The notes under the pieces: generated by a model | The model's database searches: none | Told to the model about the DNA's origin: nothing | Seen by the model: only the letters and a program-made list of their open reading frames with translations | Assembly: GCF_028548475.1 (NCBI RefSeq) | Contig: NZ_JAQQLE010000002.1 | Location: 1 to 64,000 of the forward strand | DNA from: Vogesella margarita | GTDB taxonomy: Bacteria; Pseudomonadota; Gammaproteobacteria; Burkholderiales; Chromobacteriaceae | Direction of reading: 5' to 3' | Length of the DNA stretch: 64,000 bases | Position numbers and translations under genes: made by a program | In this document: positions 10,743 through 18,841 of the stretch, piece by piece | How positions within the stretch are numbered: position 1 is the stretch's first letter | How the letters are laid out: every line of letters starts with the position of its first letter

Positions 10743-11546
10743 ATGCACCCCACTCCCCTGTACTGCGCCGAGAGCGCGCGCCGCGACACCGCCGGGCAAC
10801 TGGCCAGCCGCTTTGCCCTGCCGCTGGTCGCGCAGCGGCCGACGGACGGCTACTGGCTGGAACTGGGGCCAGAGCGGCTGGAGCTGGTCACCGCCGGCAA
10901 GCACGGCGCGGTGTACGCGGAGTTTGTCGAGGGCGCCGCCCGTCACCGCCGCGAACAGGGCGGCGGCCGTGGCCAGCCGGTGGCCAAGGCGGTGGGGCTG
11001 AAAGGCGCCAAAGACCTGCCGCGGGTGGTGGACGCCACCGCCGGCCTCGGCGGCGACAGCTTCGTGCTGGCCACGCTGGGCTGCCACGTCACCATGCTGG
11101 AGCGCTCGCCGGTGGCCGCCGCACTGCTGGCCGACGCGCTGGAGCGCGCCGCGCGCGATCCGTCCACCGCCGACATCGCCGCACGCATGACGCTGGTGCA
11201 CGCCAACGCCATCACCTGGCTGGCACAACAGGCCGCGCTGCCACGCGAACAACGCCCGGACGTGGTGTTCGTTGACCCGATGTTCCCCGACACCGACAAG
11301 AAATCCGCCGCCGCCAAGAAAGGCATGCAGGCGTTCCAGCACGTGATCGGCGACGATCTGGACAGCGCCGAGCTGCTGGAGGCCGCCATCGCCGCCGCCA
11401 CCGGCCGTGTGGTGGTGAAACGGCCGCAACGCGGCGTGCCGATAGCGGGCGTGAAGCCGTCGGTGGTGCTGGACGGCAAGTCCACCCGCTTCGACCTCTA
11501 CATCATCAAGGCGCTGCGCCCGCAGGACTTCGCGGACGCGGACTGA
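10743..11546 (+). CDS. rsmJ: RsmJ, 16S rRNA guanine-N2 methyltransferase
   Basis: 267 residues, divergent from comEC. The SAM-binding segment DATAGLGGDSFVLA, the following MLERSP and the VDPMFPDTDKKSAAAKK block are typical of RsmJ (YhiQ), which methylates G1516 of 16S rRNA. The ATG at 10743 is preceded by an AAGGAAG ribosome-binding site. A full 20-bp palindromic motif and then a 15-bp terminator-like hairpin follow the stop. Confidence 0.95.
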   Translation: MHPTPLYCAESARRDTAGQLASRFALPLVAQRPTDGYWLELGPERLELVTAGKHGAVYAEFVEGAARHRREQGGGRGQPVAKAVGLKGAKDLPRVVDATAGLGGDSFVLATLGCHVTMLERSPVAAALLADALERAARDPSTADIAARMTLVHANAITWLAQQAALPREQRPDVVFVDPMFPDTDKKSAAAKKGMQAFQHVIGDDLDSAELLEAAIAAATGRVVVKRPQRGVPIAGVKPSVVLDGKSTRFDLYIIKALRPQDFADAD

Positions 11547-11549
11547 GCC

Positions 11550-11569
11550 TGCGGCCAACGTTGGCCGCA
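11550..11569. repeat. palindromic copy of the dispersed motif
   Basis: Perfect 20-bp palindrome TGCGGCCAACGTTGGCCGCA, starting 4 bp after the rsmJ stop. Confidence 0.92.
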
Positions 11570-11583
11570 CGCGTCACCACACG

Positions 11584-11617
11584 GACAAAGGGCAAGCCGC
11601 ACGGCTTGCCCTTTGTC
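11584..11617. terminator. hairpin between convergent rsmJ and a membrane-protein gene
   Basis: A perfect 15-bp stem (11584-11598 with 11603-11617) and a 4-nt loop in the gap between two convergent genes. The core GGGCAAGCC/GGCTTGCCC is repeated in the rlhA terminator at 44158-44183. Confidence 0.7.
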
Positions 11618-11654
11618 ATGGCGAGAAGGAAAGAGACCGGATCCCGCGATCCCG

Positions 11655-12275
11655 TCAGAAAACATAAGGTATCAGCCGATAGCGCACCGCCAGCATGTAT
11701 TCCCGGTACACGGGATCGGCCCCGAGGTGGCGCTCCTCCCTGGCAATCCGGCAAGCCAGCAGCACCAGCAGCAGCGCATAGATCAGCCCATTCGCCACAG
11801 AGGTGTTGCTCAGCACATAGCCGGCAAAAAGCACCACATAGCTGGCATAGATAGGATGCCGCACATAGCGGTACATGCCACGGGTCTTGATGTCGCGCTT
11901 GGCGGCCACGAGGGCAAAACTGCGGTTCAGCGACAGCAGGCTGATAATTTGCAGCACGGTGCCCAGCCACACCAGCACCACCGCCTCCGGCAATACGCCC
12001 CATTCCGTCGGGCGGAGCAAGAACGGAACAAACGAGCCACCCAGCGCCACCAGCCAATCAAATGCCAGTAGCGAAACGGTTTTGGGAACGGCCCGGATGA
12101 TAAAAATCACCGCCGTCAATGTCTCGGAAAAAATCACCAGCAACAGTGTCGGATCATGATTCACCTGGAATTTAGAGAAATGGGCGTAGGAAAATCCCCC
12201 CCACAACACCGCCAGCAGCAGCCCGCCGTAGACATTGAAGCGCTCGGATCCGATGATTCTCTCGATCAAGCTCAT
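11655..12275 (-). CDS. isoprenylcysteine carboxyl methyltransferase-family membrane protein
   Basis: 206 residues with about five hydrophobic helices. The C-terminal segment RYVRHPIYASYV, followed by EERHL and the YRLIPYVF end, is the SAM-binding signature of the ICMT/phospholipid methyltransferase family. Bacterial substrates are mostly unknown. I chose the ATG at 12275, which has GGGGAGGGG upstream, over a 51-codon longer frame. Base composition looks lower in GC than its neighbours, suggesting later acquisition. Confidence 0.85.
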   Translation of the reverse strand: MSLIERIIGSERFNVYGGLLLAVLWGGFSYAHFSKFQVNHDPTLLLVIFSETLTAVIFIIRAVPKTVSLLAFDWLVALGGSFVPFLLRPTEWGVLPEAVVLVWLGTVLQIISLLSLNRSFALVAAKRDIKTRGMYRYVRHPIYASYVVLFAGYVLSNTSVANGLIYALLLVLLACRIAREERHLGADPVYREYMLAVRYRLIPYVF

Positions 12276-12439
12276 ATCCCCTCCCCGCACAAGGCAGTCA
12301 TACCGTTCACGGCACACGTGAACAGGACCGGTCGATGTGGAACATTGCATGGCAAATGAACGGTATGCGGCCCGTTTCTGTAATCGATGCCTCCCGCCGG
12401 CCAGATGCCTTATCCAACATAGCAGCATTTATTTGCCCT

Positions 12440-12448
12440 TGCGGCCAA
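12440..12448 (-). repeat. single motif copy upstream of the thioesterase gene
   Basis: TGCGGCCAA on the plus strand with a variant flank (AAGCTTG centre rather than AACGTTG), in the divergent intergenic region 12276-12534. Confidence 0.7.
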
Positions 12449-12534
12449 GCTTGCGTCACACCGGCAGCGATGCGTTACACTGCCCGCCCCGGCGCGTGTG
12501 CGCCATCCACCGTCCCCTATCCGGAGCCATAGCG

Positions 12535-12930
12535 ATGTCCGAGTTTGCCGTTGAATTCAAGGTGCGTGATTACGAGTGCGATATGCAGGGCATCGTCAAT
12601 AACGGCGTGTACTTCAACTACCTGGAGCACGCGCGCCACGAGTTCCTGCTGCACAAGGGCATCGACTTTGCCGAGCTGGCGCGCCAGAAGGTGAACCTGG
12701 TGGTGGTGCGCTCGGAGCTGGACTACAAGGCGTCGCTGACCAGCGGCGACCAGTTCGTGGTCACCGTGGCGTTCGAGGCGGTGTCGCGCGTGCGCTTCGG
12801 CTTCCGCCAGCAGGTGATCCGCCTGTCCGACCAGAAGGTGGTGCTGGAGGGGCTGATCATCGGCACCGCCGTCAACGAGCGCGGCCGTCCGGCGATCCCG
12901 GAGGCCTTCGCCGCGCAACTGGCCGGCTGA
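12535..12930 (+). CDS. acyl-CoA thioesterase of the YbgC/4HBT family
   Basis: 131 residues. The hot-dog fold signature is visible: VRDYECDMQGIVNNGVYFNY followed by the helix LEHARHEFL, with the catalytic acidic residue in the first block. Length is normal. The ATG at 12535 has GGAG ten bases upstream. Substrate cannot be set from sequence; the family hydrolyses short- to medium-chain acyl-CoAs. Confidence 0.9.
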   Translation: MSEFAVEFKVRDYECDMQGIVNNGVYFNYLEHARHEFLLHKGIDFAELARQKVNLVVVRSELDYKASLTSGDQFVVTVAFEAVSRVRFGFRQQVIRLSDQKVVLEGLIIGTAVNERGRPAIPEAFAAQLAG

Positions 12931-12946
12931 AGCCGCCGCCAAGCAA

Positions 12947-12969
12947 AACGCCCCGCACTGTGGGGCGTT
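12947..12969 (+). terminator. terminator of the thioesterase gene
   Basis: Stem AACGCCCC (12947-12954) with GGGGCGTT (12962-12969) and a 7-nt loop, 16 bp after the stop. A single motif copy follows at 12976. Confidence 0.75.
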
Positions 12970-13095
12970 GTCGTTTGCGGCCAACCCTGGCTGCTCCCCG
13001 CTGCGCCCACCCCTTCCCGCCTCGACACCGGTCACCTCGACACCTGCCGCCGGACGCGCTACCCTTGCGCCCTTTTTTTCATTTCAAATCAGTAC

Positions 13096-13109
13096 TTTGT
13101 ATATACAAA
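13096..13109. promoter_or_regulatory. 14-bp palindrome at the antiporter start codon, candidate operator
   Basis: TTTGTATATACAAA is a perfect palindrome whose last base is the A of the chosen ATG. Its TTGT-ACAA halves resemble operators of GntR-family repressors. No Shine-Dalgarno sequence is visible in front of this ATG. Confidence 0.4.
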
Positions 13110-14422
13110 TGAATGCAATCTTGATCGCAGTATCCCTGATGCTGGTGCTGGCGCTGCTGCGCACCCACGTCGTCATCAGCCTGTTGCTGGGCGCGCTGGC
13201 CGGTGGCCTGCTCGGCGGGCTGGACCTGCAGCAGACCATGGCCGCCTTCAACAAGGGCATCACCAATGGCGCGTCGGTGGCGCTGTCCTACGCGCTGCTG
13301 GGCGCGTTTGCGGTGGCGATCGCCAAGTCCGGCCTGCCGCACGTGCTGGCCGATGCCGCAGTGGCGCGGCTGGAAAACAGCAGCGGCAAAACCCGGCTGA
13401 AATGGCTGCTGATCCTGATGCTGGCCGCGGTCAGCGTGATGAGCCAGAACGTGGTGCCCATCCACATCGCCTTCATCCCGCTGCTGATCCCGCCGCTGCT
13501 GTACGTGATGGCGCGGCTGCAGCTGGATCGCCGGCTGGTGGCCTGCGTGATGACCTTCGGCCTGGTGACGCCCTACATGCTGTTTCCGGTCGGTTTCGGC
13601 GAGATCTTCCTGAACCAGATCCTGCTCGGCAATATCGCCAAGGCCGGCATGGATGTCAGCGGCGTCAACGTGATGCATGCGATGGCGATCCCGGCCGCCG
13701 GCATGGTGGCCGGCCTGCTGCTGGCGGTGTTCGTCAGCTACCGCAAGCCGCGCTCGTACTCGCTGGGCAAGATCGAGAACGCCGAACGCACGCGCGCCCA
13801 CGTCAGCCGCAAGGGCGTGCTGACCGCGTTGTTGGCCATCGGCTGCGCCTTTGCCGTCCAGCTGTACAGCGACTCGATGATTCTGGGCGCGCTGAGCGGC
13901 TTTTTGCTGTTCCTCGCCACCGGCGCGCTGAAATGGCGCGACGCCGACGACGCCTTCAGCGAGGGCATCAAGCTGATGGCGATGATCGGCTTCGTGATGA
14001 TCACCGCTCAGGGCTTTGCCGAGGTGCTGACCGCCACCGGCCAGATCGCCGACCTGGTGCAGGCCTCGGCCGGCCTGTTCGGCGACAACCGCGGCATGGC
14101 CGCGTTCGTGATGCTGCTGGTCGGGCTGATCGTGACCATGGGCATCGGCTCCTCGTTCTCCACCGTGCCCATCCTGACCGCGATCTACGTGCCGCTGTGC
14201 CTGCATCTGGGCTTTTCGCCGCTGGCCACCGTGTCCATCATCGGCACCGCCGGCGCGCTGGGCGATGCCGGTTCGCCGGCATCGGACTCCACGCTGGGCC
14301 CGACCTCCGGCCTCAACGTCGACGGCCAGCACGACCACATGCGCGACACGGTGATCCCCACCTTCCTGCACTACAACCTGCCGCTGCTGGCCGCCGGCTG
14401 GGTGGCGGCACTGGTGCTGTAA
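13109..14422 (+). CDS. Na+/H+ antiporter family membrane protein
   Basis: 437 residues with about eleven to twelve membrane helices across its length. The conserved segments VSVMSQNVVPIHIAFIP, MGIGSSFSTVPI and [16 protein letters not shown] identify the NhaC-like Na+/H+ antiporter family. The chosen ATG (13109) gives a normal N-terminal helix but has no ribosome-binding site and overlaps a palindrome; the next in-frame Met is 11 codons on. Substrate specificity is not shown by sequence. Confidence 0.88.
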   Translation: MNAILIAVSLMLVLALLRTHVVISLLLGALAGGLLGGLDLQQTMAAFNKGITNGASVALSYALLGAFAVAIAKSGLPHVLADAAVARLENSSGKTRLKWLLILMLAAVSVMSQNVVPIHIAFIPLLIPPLLYVMARLQLDRRLVACVMTFGLVTPYMLFPVGFGEIFLNQILLGNIAKAGMDVSGVNVMHAMAIPAAGMVAGLLLAVFVSYRKPRSYSLGKIENAERTRAHVSRKGVLTALLAIGCAFAVQLYSDSMILGALSGFLLFLATGALKWRDADDAFSEGIKLMAMIGFVMITAQGFAEVLTATGQIADLVQASAGLFGDNRGMAAFVMLLVGLIVTMGIGSSFSTVPILTAIYVPLCLHLGFSPLATVSIIGTAGALGDAGSPASDSTLGPTSGLNVDGQHDHMRDTVIPTFLHYNLPLLAAGWVAALVL

Positions 14423-14445
14423 GCAAAAAAAATATCGACGGGGGC

Positions 14446-14474
14446 TTGCCAAACGCCGGATCTTTGACAATAAT
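14446..14474 (+). promoter_or_regulatory. promoter of tRNA-Thr
   Basis: -35 TTGCCA (14446-14451), 17-bp spacer and -10 AATAAT (14469-14474), placing the start point about 6 nt before the mature tRNA at 14487. Confidence 0.75.
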
Positions 14475-14486
14475 GCACACCTCTTC

Positions 14487-14562
14487 GCCGGTGTAGCTCA
14501 GATGGTAGAGCACCTGACTTGTAATCAGGGGGTCGCGAGTTCGATTCCTGCCGCCGGCACCA
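14487..14562 (+). tRNA. tRNA-Thr (anticodon TGT)
   Basis: A 76-nt cloverleaf with acceptor GCCGGTG pairing to CGCCGGC (one G-U), D-arm GCTCAGATGGTAGAGC, anticodon arm CTGACTTGTAATCAG with TGT, T-loop TTCGATT and encoded CCA at 14560-14562. The T-stem carries one A-C mismatch. It has its own promoter and terminator. Confidence 0.95.
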
Positions 14563-14568
14563 GGATTT

Positions 14569-14599
14569 ACGGGGTTTCCAGAAATGGAAACCCCGTTTT
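14569..14599 (+). terminator. terminator of tRNA-Thr
   Basis: A 12-bp perfect stem (14569-14580 with 14585-14596) capped by a GAAA tetraloop and ending in four T. Confidence 0.9.
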
Positions 14600-14649
14600 C
14601 CGTTCTATGATCAGTAATGCACCGTCACCACTCTCAGCGGGTACCAATC

Positions 14650-14853
14650 ATGGAATCACGCCTCACCGAACTGGAAATCAAGGTTGCGCTGCAGGAAGAC
14701 CTGCTCGACGCGCTCAATCTCACCGTCACCCGCCAGCAGCAGCAGATCGACCTGCTGCAGGAACAGCTGCGCCACCTGTACCAGCTGCAACAGGGTGCCG
14801 GCCAGGACGAAACCGTCGGCTCGCTGCGCGACGACATTCCGCCGCACTACTGA
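14650..14853 (+). CDS. slyX: SlyX family protein
   Basis: 67 residues: ESRLTELEIKVALQEDLLDALN followed by a Gln/Leu-rich coiled coil and a C-terminal PPHY, the hallmark of SlyX. Function in the family is unknown. An in-frame start 11 codons upstream (14617) is possible; I prefer MESRL by family length. Confidence 0.85.
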   Translation: MESRLTELEIKVALQEDLLDALNLTVTRQQQQIDLLQEQLRHLYQLQQGAGQDETVGSLRDDIPPHY

Positions 14854-14880
14854 ACCGTCACTCACCCGCGTAGCGCCACT

Positions 14881-14900
14881 TGCGGCCAACGTTGGCCGCA
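14881..14900. repeat. palindromic copy of the dispersed motif
   Basis: Perfect 20-bp TGCGGCCAACGTTGGCCGCA between slyX and the next gene, with no T run. Confidence 0.92.
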
Positions 14901-14928
14901 ACGGCGCCGCGCTTGCCGGAAACACCGC

Positions 14929-15471
14929 ATGAGCACACCCCGCGCCTTCATCTCCGCCCTCGCGCCGCAGCTGGCCGGCCTGAGCTGGGCCATCGGCGGC
15001 AGCACCCTGCTGCAACAGCTGGGCCTCGTCGACGAGCCGCGCGATCTCGATCTGGTCACGACGGCCGAGGACTTCGCCGCCGTCAAGGCACTGCTGCTGC
15101 AACTCGCCAGCGACATCACCCCGCCGCCGCATCCGCTGTACGCCACCCGCCACTTTGCCCGCCTGCAGACCGCCGACGGGCTGGAGATCGACCTGATCGC
15201 CGGGCTGGCGATCCGGCTGGACAAGGGCCAGTTCCGCTGGCCTTTTGACGCCAGCGCCGTGTGGCAGGCCGACGGCCTCAACTGGTGCATGGCCGAGGAC
15301 TGGGCGCTGCTGTACCGGCTGATGGGCTACAGCGAACAGACCGAGGCGCTGGACGAATGGCTGGACGAGCACGGCGTCAGCCACCCGCAACGCATCGCCG
15401 CCAACCTGTTCGCCGGCTATCCGGAGAAATACCTGAAGCCGGCGCCAGACTGGTGGCCATGGGAAGAATGA
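14929..15471 (+). CDS. predicted nucleotidyltransferase-fold protein
   Basis: 180 residues. The N-terminal IGGSTLLQQLG followed by RDLDLVT reproduces the G-G-S and D-x-D pattern of the Pol-beta-like nucleotidyltransferase superfamily, with a possible third acidic residue in LEIDLIAG near residue 87. Substrate unknown; it is shorter than AbiEii-type toxins and has no antitoxin partner beside it. It ends 58 bp before the bluB start, with a perfect parS-like site in between. Confidence 0.7.
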   Translation: MSTPRAFISALAPQLAGLSWAIGGSTLLQQLGLVDEPRDLDLVTTAEDFAAVKALLLQLASDITPPPHPLYATRHFARLQTADGLEIDLIAGLAIRLDKGQFRWPFDASAVWQADGLNWCMAEDWALLYRLMGYSEQTEALDEWLDEHGVSHPQRIAANLFAGYPEKYLKPAPDWWPWEE

Positions 15472-15480
15472 AACACCCGC

Positions 15481-15494
15481 GTTTCACGTGAAAC
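15481..15494. promoter_or_regulatory. parS-like ParB binding site
   Basis: GTTTCACGTGAAAC, identical to the 14-base core of the conserved chromosomal parS site; the outer bases of the 16-mer are C and C. One of six such sites in the window. Confidence 0.75.
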
Positions 15495-15529
15495 CTACTC
15501 CCGCCTTTCCCCCGCCGACGAGCCCCCGC

Positions 15530-16186
15530 ATGAGCCGCTACCACGACGCCGAGATTGCCACCGTCTACCGCGTGATCCGCGAACGGCGCGACATGCGCCA
15601 CTTCCGCCCCGGGCCGCTGGACCCGGTGCTGCTGCAACGGCTGCTGCAGGCAGCGCACCACGCGCCCAGCGTCGGCTACATGCAGCCGTGGCGCTTCATC
15701 CGCATCAGCGATGCCGCGCTGCGTGAGCAATTGCACGCGCTGGTGGAACAGGAACGACAGCGCACCGCCGCCGCCCTCGGCCAGCGACAGGAAGAATTCA
15801 TGCGCCTGAAGGTGGAAGGCCTGTGCGAGTGCGCCGAGGTGCTGGTGGTGGCGCTGATGGACGGCCGCGAGCGCCACGTGTTCGGCCGCCGCACGCTGCC
15901 GGAGATGGATCTGGCGTCGGTGGCCTGCGCGATACAGAACATGTGGTTGGCAGCGCGCGCCGAGGGCATTGGCCTCGGCTGGGTGTCGATCTTTGATCCG
16001 GACGCGCTGGCCACGCTGCTGCGGTTTCCGCCAGGCGCCCGTGCGGTGGCGATACTGTGCATCGGCCACGTCGACGCCTTCTACGACAAGCCGATGCTGG
16101 AACAGGAAAACTGGGCGCAGCGCCAGCCGCTGGCGGCGCTGCTCAGCGAGAACGGCTGGGGCGACGCGCCACCGACCGCCGGCTGA
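15530..16186 (+). CDS. bluB: BluB, 5,6-dimethylbenzimidazole synthase
   Basis: 218 residues of the nitroreductase fold. BluB hallmarks are present: VYRVIRERRDMRHFRP, HHAPSVGYMQPW and GLGWVSIFDP. The enzyme fragments reduced FMN with oxygen to make the lower ligand of vitamin B12. An alternative GTG start at 15488 would overlap the parS-like site; ATG 15530 gives a normal N-terminus. No other cobalamin genes are nearby. A motif-pair hairpin follows. Confidence 0.9.
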   Translation: MSRYHDAEIATVYRVIRERRDMRHFRPGPLDPVLLQRLLQAAHHAPSVGYMQPWRFIRISDAALREQLHALVEQERQRTAAALGQRQEEFMRLKVEGLCECAEVLVVALMDGRERHVFGRRTLPEMDLASVACAIQNMWLAARAEGIGLGWVSIFDPDALATLLRFPPGARAVAILCIGHVDAFYDKPMLEQENWAQRQPLAALLSENGWGDAPPTAG

Positions 16187-16213
16187 GGCGGCAACACCGG
16201 ATAAGCAAAACAC

Positions 16214-16249
16214 TGCGGCCAACCTTGATCCAAGGTTGGCCGCAATGTT
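16214..16249. terminator. motif-pair hairpin between convergent bluB and yheS-type gene
   Basis: A perfect 14-bp stem of TGCGGCCAACCTTG (16214-16227) with its complement (16231-16244), loop ATC, then ATGTTTT on the plus strand. Two motif copies form the arms. Confidence 0.8.
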
Positions 16250-16270
16250 TTAACGCCGGAGTCTACAGGC

Positions 16271-17938
16271 TCAGCGCTTGCCGGCTGCCTCTTCGCGCCG
16301 GCGCTTGGCCTCTTCCAGCAGGTAGACCTGGTAATCGTCCAGATCTCCCGCGAAATCGCTGACCCCCCCGCGCGACACCATCCAGAATTCGTCGCACACC
16401 GCGCGCAGCAAGGCGCGGTCGTGGCTGACCAGCATCACCGAGCCTTCGAACTCGTTCAGCGCCACGCTTAGCGCCTCGCGGGTGGCGAGGTCCAGATGGT
16501 TGGTCGGTTCGTCCAGCAGCAGCAGGTTCGGCCGCTGCCACACGATCATGCACAGCACCAGCCGCGCCTTCTCGCCGCCGCTCATGCTGCCGACCGCCTG
16601 CTTCACCATGTCGCCGCTGAAGTTGAAGGTGCCGAGGAAATTGCGCAGCCCCTGCTCGCGGCAGTCGTTGGCCGGCGGCCGCATCGCCGCCGGCGTGTCG
16701 CGCGCCAGGCGCAGCATGTGCTGCAGCGGATCGTCCTCCGGCCGCAGCACGTCCAGCTCCTGCTGCGAGAAGTAGCCGATGTTCAGCCCCTTGCCGCGGA
16801 TGATCTCGCCGCCGACCGCCTGCAGCGCCTCGGCCACCGTTTTCACCAGCGTCGACTTGCCCTGGCCGTTGGCACCGAGAATGCCGATGCGCTGGCCGGC
16901 CAGCACGGTGCGGTTCACGTTCTGCACGATCACCGTCGGCGGCGTGCCGTCCGCCGCGCCCTCCATTGCCGGATAGCCGAAGGCGGCGCTGGTCATCGAC
17001 AGCATCGAGTTCGGCAGGCTCTGCGGCTCCTTGAATTCGAACTGGAACTCGGCATCGGCCAGCACCGGCGCGATCTTCTCCATCCGCTCCAGCGCCTTGA
17101 CGCGGCTCTGCGCCTGCTTGGCCTTGCTGGCCTTGGCCTTGAAGCGGTCGATGAACTTCTGCAGGTGCGCCATCTTTTCCTGCTGCTTGGCCTGCGCCGC
17201 CTGCTGCAGGACCAGCTGTTCGGCACGCATGTCCTCGAACTTGCTGTAATTGCCGCCATAGCGCACCAGCTTGGCGTTGTCGACGTGCAGCGTCACGTTG
17301 GTGACGGCGTCGAGGAATTCGCGGTCATGGCTGATCACCACCATGGTGCCGGCGTACTGCTTCAGCCACGCCTCCAGCCACACCAGCGCGTCCAGATCCA
17401 GGTGGTTGGTCGGCTCGTCCAGCAGCAGCAGGTCGGACGGGCACATCAGCGCGCGCGCCAGTTGCAGCCGCATGCGCCAGCCGCCGGAGAAGCTGTTCAC
17501 CGGCTGCTGCAGCTCGGCGACGCTGAAACCCAGGCCCAGGATCAGCGCCTGCGCCCGGGCCGGCGCGTCGTGGGCGCCGGCATCGTTGAGCGCGGTATAG
17601 GCGTGCGCCATGCGCATGTAGTCTTCGCCGGCCTCGGCCTCGGTCACCTCCTGCTGCGCGGCGAGCAGGGTGGTATCGCCCTCGACCACGAATTCGGTCG
17701 CCGTCTGCGCCGTTTCCGGCATGTCCTGCGCCACCTGCGACATGCGCCACTGCGACGGGATCGACACATCGCCGCCGTCTTCGTGCAGCGAGCCGTTCAG
17801 CACCGCGAACAGCGAGGATTTGCCGGCGCCGTTGCGGCCGACGAGGCCGACTTTCTCACCGGGATTGAGCGTCACCGACGCGTTGTCGAGCAGGACTTTG
17901 GTACCGCGGCGCAAGGCCACGTTTTTCAGAATGATCAT
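16271..17938 (-). CDS. YheS-type ABC-F ATPase lacking the C-terminal coiled coil
   Basis: 555 residues with two ABC domains: Walker A GRNGAGKSS near 35-43 and GANGQGKST near 350, signatures FSGGWRMRL and MSGGEKARL, and two LLLDEPTNHLDL boxes. The KAKQAQSRVKALERME linker between domains matches E. coli YheS. ABC-F proteins act on ribosomes. E. coli YheS is about 637 residues; this one ends soon after the second ABC domain and lacks the long charged C-terminal extension. Not EttA, whose N-terminus differs. Confidence 0.9.
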   Translation of the reverse strand: MIILKNVALRRGTKVLLDNASVTLNPGEKVGLVGRNGAGKSSLFAVLNGSLHEDGGDVSIPSQWRMSQVAQDMPETAQTATEFVVEGDTTLLAAQQEVTEAEAGEDYMRMAHAYTALNDAGAHDAPARAQALILGLGFSVAELQQPVNSFSGGWRMRLQLARALMCPSDLLLLDEPTNHLDLDALVWLEAWLKQYAGTMVVISHDREFLDAVTNVTLHVDNAKLVRYGGNYSKFEDMRAEQLVLQQAAQAKQQEKMAHLQKFIDRFKAKASKAKQAQSRVKALERMEKIAPVLADAEFQFEFKEPQSLPNSMLSMTSAAFGYPAMEGAADGTPPTVIVQNVNRTVLAGQRIGILGANGQGKSTLVKTVAEALQAVGGEIIRGKGLNIGYFSQQELDVLRPEDDPLQHMLRLARDTPAAMRPPANDCREQGLRNFLGTFNFSGDMVKQAVGSMSGGEKARLVLCMIVWQRPNLLLLDEPTNHLDLATREALSVALNEFEGSVMLVSHDRALLRAVCDEFWMVSRGGVSDFAGDLDDYQVYLLEEAKRRREEAAGKR

Positions 17939-18009
17939 GGGAATCGCCGTGCGGCGGCAGAAAACAGGTTAGGCCGCGACCGGCGACAAGGCGGGAAGAC
18001 GACAGAAAA

Positions 18010-18029
18010 TGCGGCCAACGTTGGCCGCA
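18010..18029. repeat. palindromic copy of the dispersed motif
   Basis: Perfect 20-bp TGCGGCCAACGTTGGCCGCA in the 271-bp gap between the ABC-F start and the Lrp-type gene. I see no gene in that gap. Confidence 0.92.
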
Positions 18030-18209
18030 TCAGGGTAAGAATGCTGCCGTGGCAGCGTGGCGCCACCGTATGCTGCAAAGCAATAAAAACGGCGCGGCGC
18101 AGATGGTAACACGCCCCCTGCCCGCGCGCCGGCCTGTCCATAAAAAACAGGCGCTTATGACGGGGACGACATGAAAACGCGCGGCGGCCAAGCGCTGCCA
18201 GCGCGACGG

Positions 18210-18677
18210 CTACAGCGGCACCGCGTGGGTCAGCTTCACCGTCTCCATCGGCACCTCGGTTTTCACGCTCTGCACGCTGGCGATACGCGTCAGCTGCTCG
18301 GCGTGAAACTTGCGGTACGACGCCAGATCCTGCGTCACGATGCGCAGCAGCGCGTCGCACTCGCCGGCCATGATGTGGCACTCCACCACCTCGGCCATGT
18401 CGCGCACGCTGGCGATGAAATGGTTGGTGGTGTCCGCGTCCTGCGCCTTGAACCACACCCGCGCGAACAGCGACAGCCCGGCGCCGACCTTGGCGCCATC
18501 CAGCACCGCCACGTAGCGCTTGATCACGCCGCGTTCCTCCAGCAGCTTCACCCGCCGCAGGCACGACGACGGCGATAAGCCGGCCGCGCGCGCCAGCTCG
18601 ATGTTCTGCAAACGGCCGTCACGCTGCAGCGCGTGCAGAATGCGGCGATCAATACTGTCCAGCTTTACGGCATCCAC
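18210..18677 (-). CDS. Lrp/AsnC family transcriptional regulator
   Basis: 155 residues: N-terminal helix-turn-helix (LDSIDRRILHALQRDGR with the recognition helix in LSPSSCLRRVKLLEE), then a RAM ligand-binding domain. The GTG start at 18677 is preceded by GGAG. It is divergent from a LysE/RhtB exporter, a common arrangement in which the Lrp-type protein senses an amino acid and controls the exporter. Confidence 0.92.
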   Translation of the reverse strand: MDAVKLDSIDRRILHALQRDGRLQNIELARAAGLSPSSCLRRVKLLEERGVIKRYVAVLDGAKVGAGLSLFARVWFKAQDADTTNHFIASVRDMAEVVECHIMAGECDALLRIVTQDLASYRKFHAEQLTRIASVQSVKTEVPMETVKLTHAVPL

Positions 18678-18841
18678 TGCGGCTATCTCCAGGATTATTC
18701 GCAGCAGATTCTATTTCAACGCCGATTCCGCGTCACAACACAACCCGATTTCAACCCGAAAATCCTAGAATTTCCCGGCAGTAATGTGCCCTTGCCCTCC
18801 CGGCAGCGGCACCCGACCACCTGCCACCGAAAGCGCACGCC

